Origin: Prevotellaceae bacterium
GTDB taxonomy: Bacteria; Bacteroidota; Bacteroidia; Bacteroidales; Paludibacteraceae
Length of the DNA: 5,951 nt
NCBI GenBank assembly: GCA_031290375.1
Contig: JAITNR010000226.1
Location: 1 to 5,951, forward strand
Direction: 5' to 3'
In this document: one piece after another, positions 1 to 5,132 of the stretch
How the letters are laid out: each line of letters starts with the position of its first letter
Numbering within the stretch: the first letter of the stretch is position 1
The notes under the pieces: model-generated
What the model was told of the DNA's origin: nothing
What the model saw: the letters and a program-made list of their open reading frames with translations, nothing else
The model's database searches: none
Position numbers and translations under genes: made by a program

Positions 1-2
1 TA

Positions 3-173
3 AATCTACTGAAAATCAATGATTTAAACAGTGAATATTCTCCTAATGATTTGATTATGTATTTGGCTTCTATTAAAAAAATCAAAATAAACGAGCATCT
101 GTGGTTCGACACCGAAAGAGCTAACGCTACCGAAAAATTGCTTAAAAAACTGAATTTATCTTCTATTCCGTAA
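3..173 (+). CDS. C-terminal fragment of an unrecognised protein, possibly a transposase (5' end outside window)
   Basis: An open frame enters from the left edge and ends at TAA 171-173, giving 56 residues (NLLKINDLNSEYS... to ...KKLNLSSIP). It is the only plus-strand coding sequence I accept. The fragment is rich in Lys, Asn and Leu and has the pattern 'SPNDLIMYLASIKKIKI', one tryptophan, and a final 'ATEKLLKKLNL'. That layout (a short helix, a beta strand carrying KKIKI, then a closing LLKKL helix) resembles the C-terminal tail of IS1634-like DDE transposases as I remember them. The similarity is weak, no catalytic residue is in the window, and another protein family is possible. The gene converges on the tRNA gene and probably shares the terminator hairpin at 248-280. 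The coding call is more secure than the function. Confidence 0.55.
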   Translation, partial: NLLKINDLNSEYSPNDLIMYLASIKKIKINEHLWFDTERANATEKLLKKLNLSSIP

Positions 174-247
174 ATTTGTAGGGAAGTTAGGGTTCAATGT
201 CGTTTGCTACAGTGCCTGCTTTTATTTACGAAATATATTAAAACGAC

Positions 248-280
248 AATTGCTATTATACTTCTTGTATAACAGCAATT
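248..280. terminator. Bidirectional hairpin terminator between the plus-strand fragment and tRNA-Arg
   Basis: Arms 248-261 and 267-280 pair over 14 positions with one mismatch (A255/C273) around a 5-nt TTCTT loop. On the minus strand the hairpin follows the tRNA 3' end by about 17 nt and is followed by GTCGTTTTAATAT, a short U tract. On the plus strand it lies about 75 nt after the stop of the fragment and is followed by TTGCTTTGTTTC. It is placed to stop both converging transcripts, better for the tRNA side. The stem is AT-rich, so efficiency is uncertain. Confidence 0.6.
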
Positions 281-297
281 TGCTTTGTTTCTCCTTG

Positions 298-371
298 TGA
301 TCCGGTTGGGATTCGAACCCAAGACCCACAGCTTAGAAGGCTGTTGCTCTATCCAACTGAGCTACCGGACC
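298..371 (-). tRNA. tRNA-Arg (anticodon UCU)
   Basis: The minus strand folds into a standard 74-nt cloverleaf. The acceptor stem is GGTCCGG with CCGGATC (one G-U pair), the D stem GCTC/GAGC, the anticodon stem ACAGC/GCTGT, and the T arm TTGGG-TTCGAAT-CCCAA. The anticodon loop is CTTCTAA, so positions 34-36 read UCU, decoding AGA (and AGG by wobble) as arginine. The discriminator base is A. The 3' CCA is not encoded (CAA follows), so it must be added after transcription. It has its own promoter at 409-439 and terminator at 248-280, so it is a single-gene unit independent of kamE upstream. Confidence 0.97.
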
Positions 372-408
372 GTCAGTCAAATACTATGAATAATCTTAAT
401 GTCGGGTG

Positions 409-439
409 CAAAATTACAACTTTTTTTGCATTCACACAA
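409..439 (-). promoter_or_regulatory. Bacteroidota-type promoter for tRNA-Arg
   Basis: On the minus strand a TTG (439-437) is followed after exactly 20 nt by TAATTTTG (416-409), a full match to the phylum's -33 / -7 pattern (TTG, TAnnTTTG). Transcription would start near 402-404, about 30 nt before the mature tRNA 5' end at 371. It lies in the 107-bp gap after the kamE stop, so the tRNA does not depend on read-through from kamE. Confidence 0.75.
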
Positions 440-478
440 TAGCAATCGTCAGTTTTTTTTCATCTGTAGATACAACAG

Positions 479-1264
479 CTACCCCTTTCTTCTGTTCACT
501 TCTTCTGCTATGTACGAAGCAACCTCGTCTGCATAAGAGTTCATCCCAAAACCTGCATCGTAGCCGAGTTCTTTGGCAAGTTCGTGCGAAATACGCGGTC
601 CGCCGCAGATAAGTATTATTCTATGGCGCAATCCCTCTGCTTCAAGCATTTCCACGAGATCAACAAGGTTGTGAATATGCACGTCCTTTTGCGTAACCGT
701 CTGCGACACAAGCAGGGCATCCGCTTTAAGTTCAATTGCTTTGGCGATAAACTCCTCATTTTCAACCTGCGAACCCAAATTGTACGCATCAAACATTTCA
801 TAACGCTCCAAGCCGTAATGACCTGCGTAACCCTTCATATTCATTATTGCGTCAATGCCTACTGTATGTGCATCCGTACCTGTGCTCGCTCCGATAACAA
901 CAAGTTTCCGCCCGATATTTTCGCGTATAAAATCATCGCATTGATGCATATCCATCACGCTGCTTTCCACCTTTGGTACACTGATTGAAGTGTAATCCAC
1001 CGTATGAGTGCAAGTGCCATAGCAGTTGAAAAAGGTAAAACCTTCGGTAAGCTCCCTGTAAAAAACCACGTGCGGGTCGTCAAAACCCATCTTCCGCAAA
1101 AGTTGCTTTGCCGCCTCGGCTGCTTCCTCTCCAGCAGGTAAAGGCAAAGTAAAACTGACCTGTGTTTTACCGTCATTCATTGTATCTCCGTACGGTTTAA
1201 TTTGCTTTAAATCAAGGGTTTTATCAAAATCCTTGCCCTCCATAGAATAAAGTCCGCCACTCAT
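479..1264 (-). CDS. kamE: Lysine 5,6-aminomutase beta subunit (KamE)
   Basis: This 261-residue subunit binds adenosylcobalamin and PLP for the 1,2-amino shift that turns beta-lysine (or D-lysine) into 3,5- (or 2,5-) diaminohexanoate in anaerobic lysine fermentation. Residues 1-100 form the N-terminal dimerisation part. Residues 118-258 are a Rossmann-like B12-binding domain with D131-x-H133-x-x-G136 (H133 is the lower cobalt ligand), a second motif around S187 (VSQTV) and G221-G222. K144 lies 11 residues after H133, matching the PLP-lysine of the Clostridium sticklandii enzyme by spacing and by number. This agreement supports the ATG at 1264, although only an A-rich leader (AAGATAAAAAA) precedes it. 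It pairs with KamD, encoded upstream, to form the alpha2beta2 enzyme. Separate subunits of 518 and 261 residues argue against ornithine 4,5-aminomutase, whose large subunit carries the B12 domain. Confidence 0.95.
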   Translation of the reverse strand: MSGGLYSMEGKDFDKTLDLKQIKPYGDTMNDGKTQVSFTLPLPAGEEAAEAAKQLLRKMGFDDPHVVFYRELTEGFTFFNCYGTCTHTVDYTSISVPKVESSVMDMHQCDDFIRENIGRKLVVIGASTGTDAHTVGIDAIMNMKGYAGHYGLERYEMFDAYNLGSQVENEEFIAKAIELKADALLVSQTVTQKDVHIHNLVDLVEMLEAEGLRHRIILICGGPRISHELAKELGYDAGFGMNSYADEVASYIAEEVNRRKG

Positions 1265-1361
1265 TTTTTTATCTTAGATTTATAAATTACTGTTTTAGTT
1301 TTTTGTATATTATCCTATTTTTTGTTCAAAATTCAAGATTTAGGTATAAAAAATAGAGGAT

Positions 1362-1403
1362 TTGTAATATTTTTCATTTCTGGTTTGCTTCGCTCTTAGT
1401 AAT
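1362..1403. repeat. Degenerate dispersed repeat, copy A (upstream of kamE)
   Basis: This stretch aligns without gaps to 3147-3188 with about 32 of 42 positions identical, sharing TTGTAAT, TTTTT, ATTTC and CTTCG blocks. The minus strand contains AGAGCGAAGCAAACCAG, resembling the common dispersed repeat of the form CATTGCGAGGAACGAAGCAA found in many bacterial genomes. Copy A has lost the palindromic character and looks older than copy B. It lies about 100 nt before the kamE start. Confidence 0.5.
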
Positions 1404-1448
1404 CTGTATTTTTTAGGAACTTCTGCACCATAACATTATTTTTTTTTA

Positions 1449-1475
1449 CAAAGATAATCTTTTTTTTCAATCAAA
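1449..1475 (-). promoter_or_regulatory. Possible internal promoter for kamE
   Basis: TATCTTTG (1456-1449) is a full match to the TAnnTTTG -7 box. A TTTG at 1475-1472 lies 15 nt upstream, shorter than the usual 19-21 nt, so the -33 element is doubtful. A start near 1442 would give kamE an approximately 180-nt leader. The -33 candidate falls inside the inverted repeat at 1475-1499. Confidence 0.35.
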
Positions 1476-1499
1476 CATTTTTGTTTCAAACAAAAATGT
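1475..1499. repeat. Perfect 12-bp inverted repeat in the kamD-kamE gap
   Basis: ACATTTTTGTTT (1475-1486) and AAACAAAAATGT (1488-1499) are exact reverse complements around a single C. As RNA it would form a 9-bp stem with a 7-nt loop. Neither strand has a U tract right after it (the minus strand continues into an A tract), so it is not a classic intrinsic terminator. It could be an operator for the adjacent promoter box, an RNA-stabilising hairpin after kamD, or chance in AT-rich DNA. Confidence 0.5.
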
Positions 1500-1526
1500 G
1501 TCAAATCAATTTGTAAAAATTTAGTC

Positions 1527-3083
1527 CTAATTCTTTCCCTTCATTTTTTCCACAAAACTGTTAAAGTACCTTCCGCTTTTTTTTGCAACGCCGTCAAGCC
1601 CCTTACCACCTGTTTTTGAGCGTTTTACATCGCCAAAAATACCTTTTTCGAGGGCGGTGAAAAGTCCTTCCCTTTCAAGCGTTTCAAGTAGAGAAATGGT
1701 GTCGTCAAGCACTTTCTTTGCCCTGCTCGTAATGATGCCATCATTACGAAAAACAATTTCATCACCAATGTTTTTCATATTATTGAAAATGTATTTGGCG
1801 TTTTCGATTGATAGAAATCGGTCGCTCATAAATGGCGTGTGAATTGCTTCTGTAGGCATTCCGAGCAATTGTAGCCCTTGATTTGTCCAAATACCGATGA
1901 TGTTGAAAAGTGCATCCTGAATGTGTCCGCGAAAGATATTGCCTGTCATAAACTTGGTTGGCGGCATATATTTGAGCGGTGCTTTCGGGAAAATTTCGCG
2001 GGTCATCTGCGCTTGAGCAAGTTCATACAAAAAGCCGTTTTCGAGTGTCGGTTCCATCTCAAAAGCGTGTCCAAGCCCCATTTGTTCTTCGGTCAAACCT
2101 GCAAACAATGCAAGTTGCTCGTTAATCATATCCGATGCCAGCACGGTATGGGCTGCTTCTACCGCATCGGCAGTGGTCAAATAATTGTCTTCCCCCGTAT
2201 TGATAATTACTCCTGCAAAACCGTTGATAACACGCGAAAAAAACTGGTCTATCAGCGTGCGTTGCGGATTGATGTCGCGGAAAAGGATACCATAGAGGGC
2301 ATCATTGAGCATCACATCCAAACCTTCGACTGCACCCATTGCTGCAATTTCAGGCATACAAAGCCCTGAACAGTAATTACACAAGCGAATATAACGTCCG
2401 ATTTCCTCACCTACTTCGTCAAGTGCCTTTCGCATTATTTTGAAATTTTCCTGCGTTGCATACGTTCCGCCAAAACCCTCAGTGGTTGCTCCGTAAGGTA
2501 CGTAGTCGAGCAAAGATTGTCCTGTGGTACGGATAACTGCAATAATATCAGCACCCTGCCGAGCTGCCGCCTGTGCCTGAACAACGTCCTCGTAGATGTT
2601 GCCAGTAGCCACAATCACGTAAAGATATGGCTTTGTGCCCTCCCCTATTGTGTTGAGATAGTGCTGACGGCGGGCTTTCCTCTCATTTATTCGACAAATT
2701 GCCTGAAAAACAACAGGCTGCAAAACCTCTTGAATTTCCTGCTCCGAATGTATGATTAATTTGGTGATTTCAATCTCATTATCAGTAACTTTCTCCGCAA
2801 TCTGCTGCGGCATCAAGCCTGTTTCTACCATTGCATTGCCGAGAAAAAACATAATGCCTTCACCCAGCACACCGCCGTGTTTGAGTTCATCCACCAGCAT
2901 ATTGGGCAGCGGCACGCCGTTTTGGTCAACGCCATCTACTCCGAGCAGACGGCATATAGTCCTCTCCACTGCAACGGTAGTGTATTGTTCCACAAACAAC
3001 TGCACATCTTTAGCAATATTTTTTGCGTGTTGCTTAGCCATCGCAACTTTCTTAAAATCAAGGTTAAGTTTGGAATTAGTCAT
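1527..3083 (-). CDS. kamD: Lysine 5,6-aminomutase alpha subunit (KamD)
   Basis: This 518-residue protein is the TIM-barrel catalytic subunit that binds PLP and substrate at the mouth of the barrel, facing the cobalamin carried by KamE. Its length matches the approximately 516 residues of the Clostridium sticklandii protein. Recalled active-site residues of that enzyme (R184, S189, Y263, D298, K370) have exact counterparts here at +1: R185, S190, Y264, D299 and K371. The 'RTTGQSLLDYVPYGATTEGFGGTYAT' region (185-210) is in two recognisable parts: the PLP-phosphate site and the Gly-rich loop. The C-terminal tail (488-518) is Lys/Gly-rich. The ATG at 3083 follows ATAAAAAAAAACTATAT with no Shine-Dalgarno, typical of the phylum. 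Upstream there is only a poor -7 match (TATTTTTTG, 3140-3132). It ends TAG with a second in-frame stop two codons later. The cytoplasmic enzyme looks intact. Confidence 0.96.
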   Translation of the reverse strand: MTNSKLNLDFKKVAMAKQHAKNIAKDVQLFVEQYTTVAVERTICRLLGVDGVDQNGVPLPNMLVDELKHGGVLGEGIMFFLGNAMVETGLMPQQIAEKVTDNEIEITKLIIHSEQEIQEVLQPVVFQAICRINERKARRQHYLNTIGEGTKPYLYVIVATGNIYEDVVQAQAAARQGADIIAVIRTTGQSLLDYVPYGATTEGFGGTYATQENFKIMRKALDEVGEEIGRYIRLCNYCSGLCMPEIAAMGAVEGLDVMLNDALYGILFRDINPQRTLIDQFFSRVINGFAGVIINTGEDNYLTTADAVEAAHTVLASDMINEQLALFAGLTEEQMGLGHAFEMEPTLENGFLYELAQAQMTREIFPKAPLKYMPPTKFMTGNIFRGHIQDALFNIIGIWTNQGLQLLGMPTEAIHTPFMSDRFLSIENAKYIFNNMKNIGDEIVFRNDGIITSRAKKVLDDTISLLETLEREGLFTALEKGIFGDVKRSKTGGKGLDGVAKKSGRYFNSFVEKMKGKN

Positions 3084-3146
3084 ATATAGTTTTTTTTTAT
3101 TAGCGTTAGGTAAAATTAATAATTAAATGTGCAAAAAATAAATAAC

Positions 3147-3195
3147 TTGTAATGTTTTTAATTTCCTGATTACTTCGTTCCTCGCAATAACGAAG
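3147..3195. repeat. Dispersed palindromic repeat, copy B (upstream of kamD)
   Basis: The minus strand reads CGTTATTGCGAGGAACGAAG then TAATCAG, close to a repeat I recognise from many bacterial genomes (CATTGCGAGGAACGAAGCAATC). The CTTCG blocks at 3173-3177 and the CGAAG at 3191-3195 allow a small hairpin around TTCCTCGCAATAA. Copy A (1362-1403) is about 76% identical. It lies about 64 nt before the kamD start, in the same orientation as copy A relative to kamE. Confidence 0.6.
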
Positions 3196-3222
3196 TCCAA
3201 GAGCAATTCATAATCTGCTGAC

Positions 3223-3270
3223 GCGAACTTGCAGTCCGTGCCTCACGATACTCAACGGGCTACAAGCCCG
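3223..3270. repeat. REP-like pair of short hairpins
   Basis: Two hairpins are spaced by 14 nt. The first, 3223-3241, is GCGAACT-TGC-AGTCCGTGC, an imperfect stem. The second, 3256-3270, is CGGGCT-ACA-AGCCCG, a perfect 6-bp stem with a 3-nt loop. The outer CTCAC (3242-3246) can pair with GTGAG (3285-3289). These bases are much richer in G+C than the flanks. The wording (GGACTGCAAG / GGGCTTGTAGCCCG) resembles REP elements that spread through RAYT (TnpA-REP) transposases. No such transposase is in the window. Confidence 0.55.
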
Positions 3271-3284
3271 CACCAACGAGGGTT

Positions 3285-3305
3285 GTGAGTTTTATAAAAT
3301 CTCAC
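3285..3305. repeat. Near-palindrome across the 3' end of the membrane-protein gene
   Basis: GTGAG (3285-3289) and CTCAC (3301-3305) flank TTTTATAAAAT, so the whole stretch folds back on itself with one bulged base. It overlaps the last codons and TAA of the gene ending at 3292. It may act as a weak 3'-end hairpin for that minus-strand transcript, but no U tract follows. Confidence 0.3.
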
Positions 3306-3909
3306 CGTCCCTCACTATTTTTAAATTTTTATCTTCAAAAGTATCAACCGAAAAACTATCTTGCACCTTTTGGGTTTGCCTGTTAAAAATTACTATGTTT
3401 AAGCCGCGCCCATACCTTGAATAATTCTTGCCGTCCACAGCAATAATAGAATTTGGTCCATAAGGCACAGTATTCGTCCCCCCTGAAAGAATAAACACAG
3501 GCATTCCTTTCAATTTATGAAACATACTGCGTTCGGGCAACCAAAGAACAAACAACGTTAGTAGCAAAATTGTCATTTTTGTAGCAATTACATACTTTCC
3601 AGGCAAGCTGTTCTCTAACTTTTTCACAACATCGGCAAAGCAACAAAGCACTATCGGCATCGTTATCAGTATGAAAATTGTCCAGAAGACCTGCTTCTTA
3701 TACCCTCCCGCCATCAAAAGCGAGTTAGGTGTGAAATGCACATAAAATCGGTAATCAACAAACTCCCCTCCCAAATAAAGCGACAGTAGTTGCAACACAA
3801 AAAACACAACAAACAATATTGCTGACATCCACTTCAAAACCTTACTTTTGAAAAGTGAAATTATAATTACAGTTGATAAAATATAGAGTATTAATGAAAT
3901 AACTGCCAT
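3292..3909 (-). CDS. Four-helix membrane protein with a truncated ILEI/FAM3-like C-terminal segment
   Basis: The 205 residues show four hydrophobic helices (about 2-20, 27-46, 74-94, 109-124). Basic loops after helix 1 (KSK, 21-23) and after helix 3 (KK, 96-97) point inward, placing the C-terminal approximately 80 residues outside the cytoplasmic membrane. That tail contains 'YSRYGRGLNIVIFNRQTQ' (163-180) followed by 'VQDSFSVDTFED' (182-193). This is the pattern that opens the interleukin-like EMT inducer (ILEI/FAM3-type) domain: R-G-(L/I)-N-(I/V)-x-(I/V) then D-S-x-x-F-D-T. The tail ends 12 residues later, so only the first part of such a domain is present. The protein may be shortened or use a minimal version. 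No enzymatic motif is seen and the function is unknown. It stands alone, 208 bp from kamD, with its own promoter-like box at 3966-3973. Confidence 0.8.
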   Translation of the reverse strand: MAVISLILYILSTVIIISLFKSKVLKWMSAILFVVFFVLQLLSLYLGGEFVDYRFYVHFTPNSLLMAGGYKKQVFWTIFILITMPIVLCCFADVVKKLENSLPGKYVIATKMTILLLTLFVLWLPERSMFHKLKGMPVFILSGGTNTVPYGPNSIIAVDGKNYSRYGRGLNIVIFNRQTQKVQDSFSVDTFEDKNLKIVRDGEIL

Positions 3910-3965
3910 TTTTATATAAAATTGTTAATTGTTAATTCAATATGGGAATGCTTTTTTTGTCTGTG

Positions 3966-3973
3966 CAAAGGTA
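3966..3973 (-). promoter_or_regulatory. -7 box of a likely promoter for the membrane-protein gene
   Basis: The minus strand reads TACCTTTG followed by CA, the commonest Bacteroidota -7 wording. No TTG lies at the ideal 19-21 nt; the nearest TTTG is 12 nt upstream. The expected start near 3959 gives an approximately 50-nt leader to the ATG at 3909. Confidence 0.5.
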
Positions 3974-4232
3974 CAAACATTTTTTCAAATAGAAATGTGT
4001 AGTTTGAAATTTTCATTGTGCCGGTTTGGTTTTAAAATTTAAAGTATAACCGTTTTTTGGAACACAATCATATCCTTCATCATTAAAAGAGTGATGTGTT
4101 AATTTTTAACATTTTATTGTAACTAATTAATTTACAGATGTTTATTTGTTAAAATTGATTTTTTGATTTGAAAAAGTCAAAAAATAATTCATTTTCAACA
4201 TATTTCTCCCTTAAATTTTGCTTAACGGAACT

Positions 4233-4291
4233 AAAAAAACTGCAATAAATGCAACATCTTTTGCAAAAAGGAATATGAATGTTGAGCATTT
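4233..4291 (-). terminator. Possible terminator after the DUF2141 gene
   Basis: On the minus strand AAATGCTCAACAT (4291-4279) pairs with ATGTTGCATTT (4257-4247), an 11-bp stem with a 2-nt bulge and a 21-nt loop. A run of seven U (4239-4233) follows 7 nt later. The loop is long for an intrinsic terminator, which lowers confidence. It begins about 30 nt after the stop codon. Confidence 0.35.
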
Positions 4292-4320
4292 TTAATAAAA
4301 GGATTTCTTGTTTTTAAAGT

Positions 4321-4734
4321 CTATTTCAATTTGATATTAATGGTTATGTCGCTGTTAATCAGAAAAGAACATGTCTTGAAATCGGGTTTACTCGGTTTGT
4401 AGATATTATTACTGAGTCCGTATTTTTCTTTCGGAATCCCCAAAAAATTATTGTCCAACTGCTTATTTTCGTTTATGTCCTGATAAACCGTTACGGCATA
4501 CATTCCTTTCGGTAAGTTTGGAAACGTTACCGTCATAGTTTTGTCTGTAATTTTTACGTCCTGTGATTTGAAATGAACATCAGGGAAATCTTTGGCATTA
4601 TTGAACAATTTGACAATCAGATTGCTTTTAATGTGTTCAATATTTTCTACTTTGACAGTTAACGTTTGTGCCGATAACAAGCCTGTATCTAATGCAAAAA
4701 AGCATATATATGCGATTAGTTTTATTGGTTTCAT
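4321..4734 (-). CDS. Secreted DUF2141 family protein
   Basis: The 137 residues begin with a signal peptide: K3/K5, a hydrophobic stretch of about 6-20, and likely cleavage after S21-A22 before Q23. The mature part is a single beta-sandwich-like domain of the DUF2141 type. It has 'VKLFNNAKDFPD' (41-52), the 'FPNLPKGMYAVTVYQDIN' block (71-88), the acidic D86-N88-N90-x-x-L93-D94 loop that looks able to bind a metal such as calcium, and 'NFLGIPKEKYGLSNN' (96-110), the most family-specific stretch. The family's function is not established; members are periplasmic or outer-surface proteins common in Bacteroidota and Proteobacteria. Length is normal and no defect is seen. It appears to be transcribed alone from a promoter around 4887-4916 and may end at the hairpin 4233-4291. 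Confidence 0.9.
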   Translation of the reverse strand: MKPIKLIAYICFFALDTGLLSAQTLTVKVENIEHIKSNLIVKLFNNAKDFPDVHFKSQDVKITDKTMTVTFPNLPKGMYAVTVYQDINENKQLDNNFLGIPKEKYGLSNNIYKPSKPDFKTCSFLINSDITINIKLK

Positions 4735-4886
4735 CCGGTTATAATTTTATTGTGTATTTTCTGTACCCCTTCCTTTGGACAGTTTTTAGAACTTTGTTAA
4801 ACAATTAATTTATTAAATTTTCTTTTCAAAAGAAGTAGTAAAAAAATCACCTCTCCCTGAAAAGTTTTTTTATGTTTTTTCTAATG

Positions 4887-4916
4887 CGAAGTTACAACTT
4901 TTTTACAACATTTCAA
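4887..4916 (-). promoter_or_regulatory. Likely promoter for the DUF2141 gene
   Basis: TTG (4916-4914) is followed after 19 nt by TAACTTCG (4894-4887), a one-base deviation from TAnnTTTG with ideal spacing. The start would fall near 4880, leaving an approximately 146-nt leader with no other coding content. It lies immediately after the transposase remnant, so it could derive from the outer end of that insertion sequence. Confidence 0.45.
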
Positions 4917-4920
4917 TTAA

Positions 4921-5013
4921 CTACAAATTATTTTCGTAAACTCTTACAGTACATTGATAATCAAGTAATTGGCGCGGCAGCTTCGTATTGTAAAATGTTG
5001 CATATTCCCTAAC
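4921..5013 (-). pseudogene. C-terminal remnant of an rve-type (IS3/IS481-like) transposase
   Basis: In a different frame from the C39 fragment, the minus strand encodes about 30 residues ending at TAG (4923-4921). They include 'EYATFYNTKLPRQLLDYQ' then 'CTVRVYENNL'. This closely follows the C-terminal signature of rve-core transposases, of the type 'FYN-x-x-RPHQSLDYQTPAEVY'. The R-P-H-Q-S core has become L-P-R-Q-L and TPAE has become CTVR, so the fragment has decayed. The DDE catalytic residues and the rest of the element are absent, so only the 3' end survives. It joins the C39 fragment at about 5000-5015. The expected terminal inverted repeat should lie just below 4921, but I cannot identify it without its partner end. 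Confidence 0.65.
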
Positions 5014-5132
5014 TCCTGCATAAAGTCTAAGGTATAGTTTTTTCCGTAGCACTTTGCAACTATGCGGAGGCAGGTGACTCCGCAGGCCATAGCGTCAAGT
5101 TGGGAGTAGTGAGGAAATTTTATACGGCTCAT
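4944..5132 (-). pseudogene. Truncated C39 peptidase, start of a bacteriocin-type ABC exporter
   Basis: The first approximately 41 residues (MSRIKFPHYSQLDAMACGVT... to ...DFMQEL) are the N-terminus of a C39 family cysteine peptidase, the leader-cleaving domain of peptidase-containing ABC transporters that export RiPPs. Q11 (oxyanion hole) and C17 (nucleophile) are in place in the Q-x-D-x-x-x-C-G-x-T-C-L pattern. The usual D before C17 is A16. After L41 the family pattern stops: the remaining 21 residues are out-of-frame translation of the transposase remnant. The catalytic His/Asp, the membrane domain and the ATPase are missing from a protein that normally exceeds 650 residues. The ATG overlaps the maturase stop (ATGA at 5132-5129), the mark of a former operon with translational coupling. 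It is almost certainly non-functional. Confidence 0.85.

Larger units (their letters stand above)
1265..1526 (-). other. 262-bp spacer between kamD and kamE (untranslated leader of kamE)
   Basis: No ORF of note lies here. It is very AT-rich and contains, in minus-strand order, an extra in-frame stop for kamD (TAA at 1523-1521, after TAG), a perfect inverted repeat (1475-1499), a TATCTTTG promoter-like box (1456-1449), and a degenerate dispersed repeat (1362-1403). Bacterial kamD and kamE are, to my knowledge, usually adjacent or overlapping, so this spacing suggests that kamE can be expressed separately. No kamE-proximal Shine-Dalgarno sequence is seen. Confidence 0.6.
3910..4320. other. AT-rich intergenic region without a recognisable gene
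   Basis: No coding frame, tRNA or known RNA is apparent in these 411 bases. The left end holds the promoter of the minus-strand membrane-protein gene, with a short TTGTTAA/TTGTTAA direct repeat in its leader. The right end holds a possible terminator of the DUF2141 gene (4233-4291). The middle (about 3980-4230) is runs of A and T with small chance palindromes, and I see nothing functional in it. Confidence 0.6.

Noticed and set aside
406..988. Plus-strand frames of 68 and 134 residues
   Set aside because: They lie antisense to kamE, which has clear catalytic motifs, and have no family resemblance or plausible start context.
616..1176. Minus-strand frames of 61 and 73 residues in another phase
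   Set aside because: They overlap kamE completely in a different frame and show no independent support.
1657..3126. Several plus-strand frames of 61-163 residues
   Set aside because: All are antisense to kamD; their Cys/His-rich compositions are artefacts of reading the opposite strand.
3922..3937. TTGTTAA/TTGTTAA short tandem repeat
   Set aside because: Two copies of a 7-bp AT motif in a leader are too short to claim anything beyond low complexity.
4025..4060. CGGTT...AACCG followed by six T on the plus strand, terminator-like
   Set aside because: The loop is over 20 nt with only about 5 pairs, and no plus-strand gene lies upstream to be terminated.
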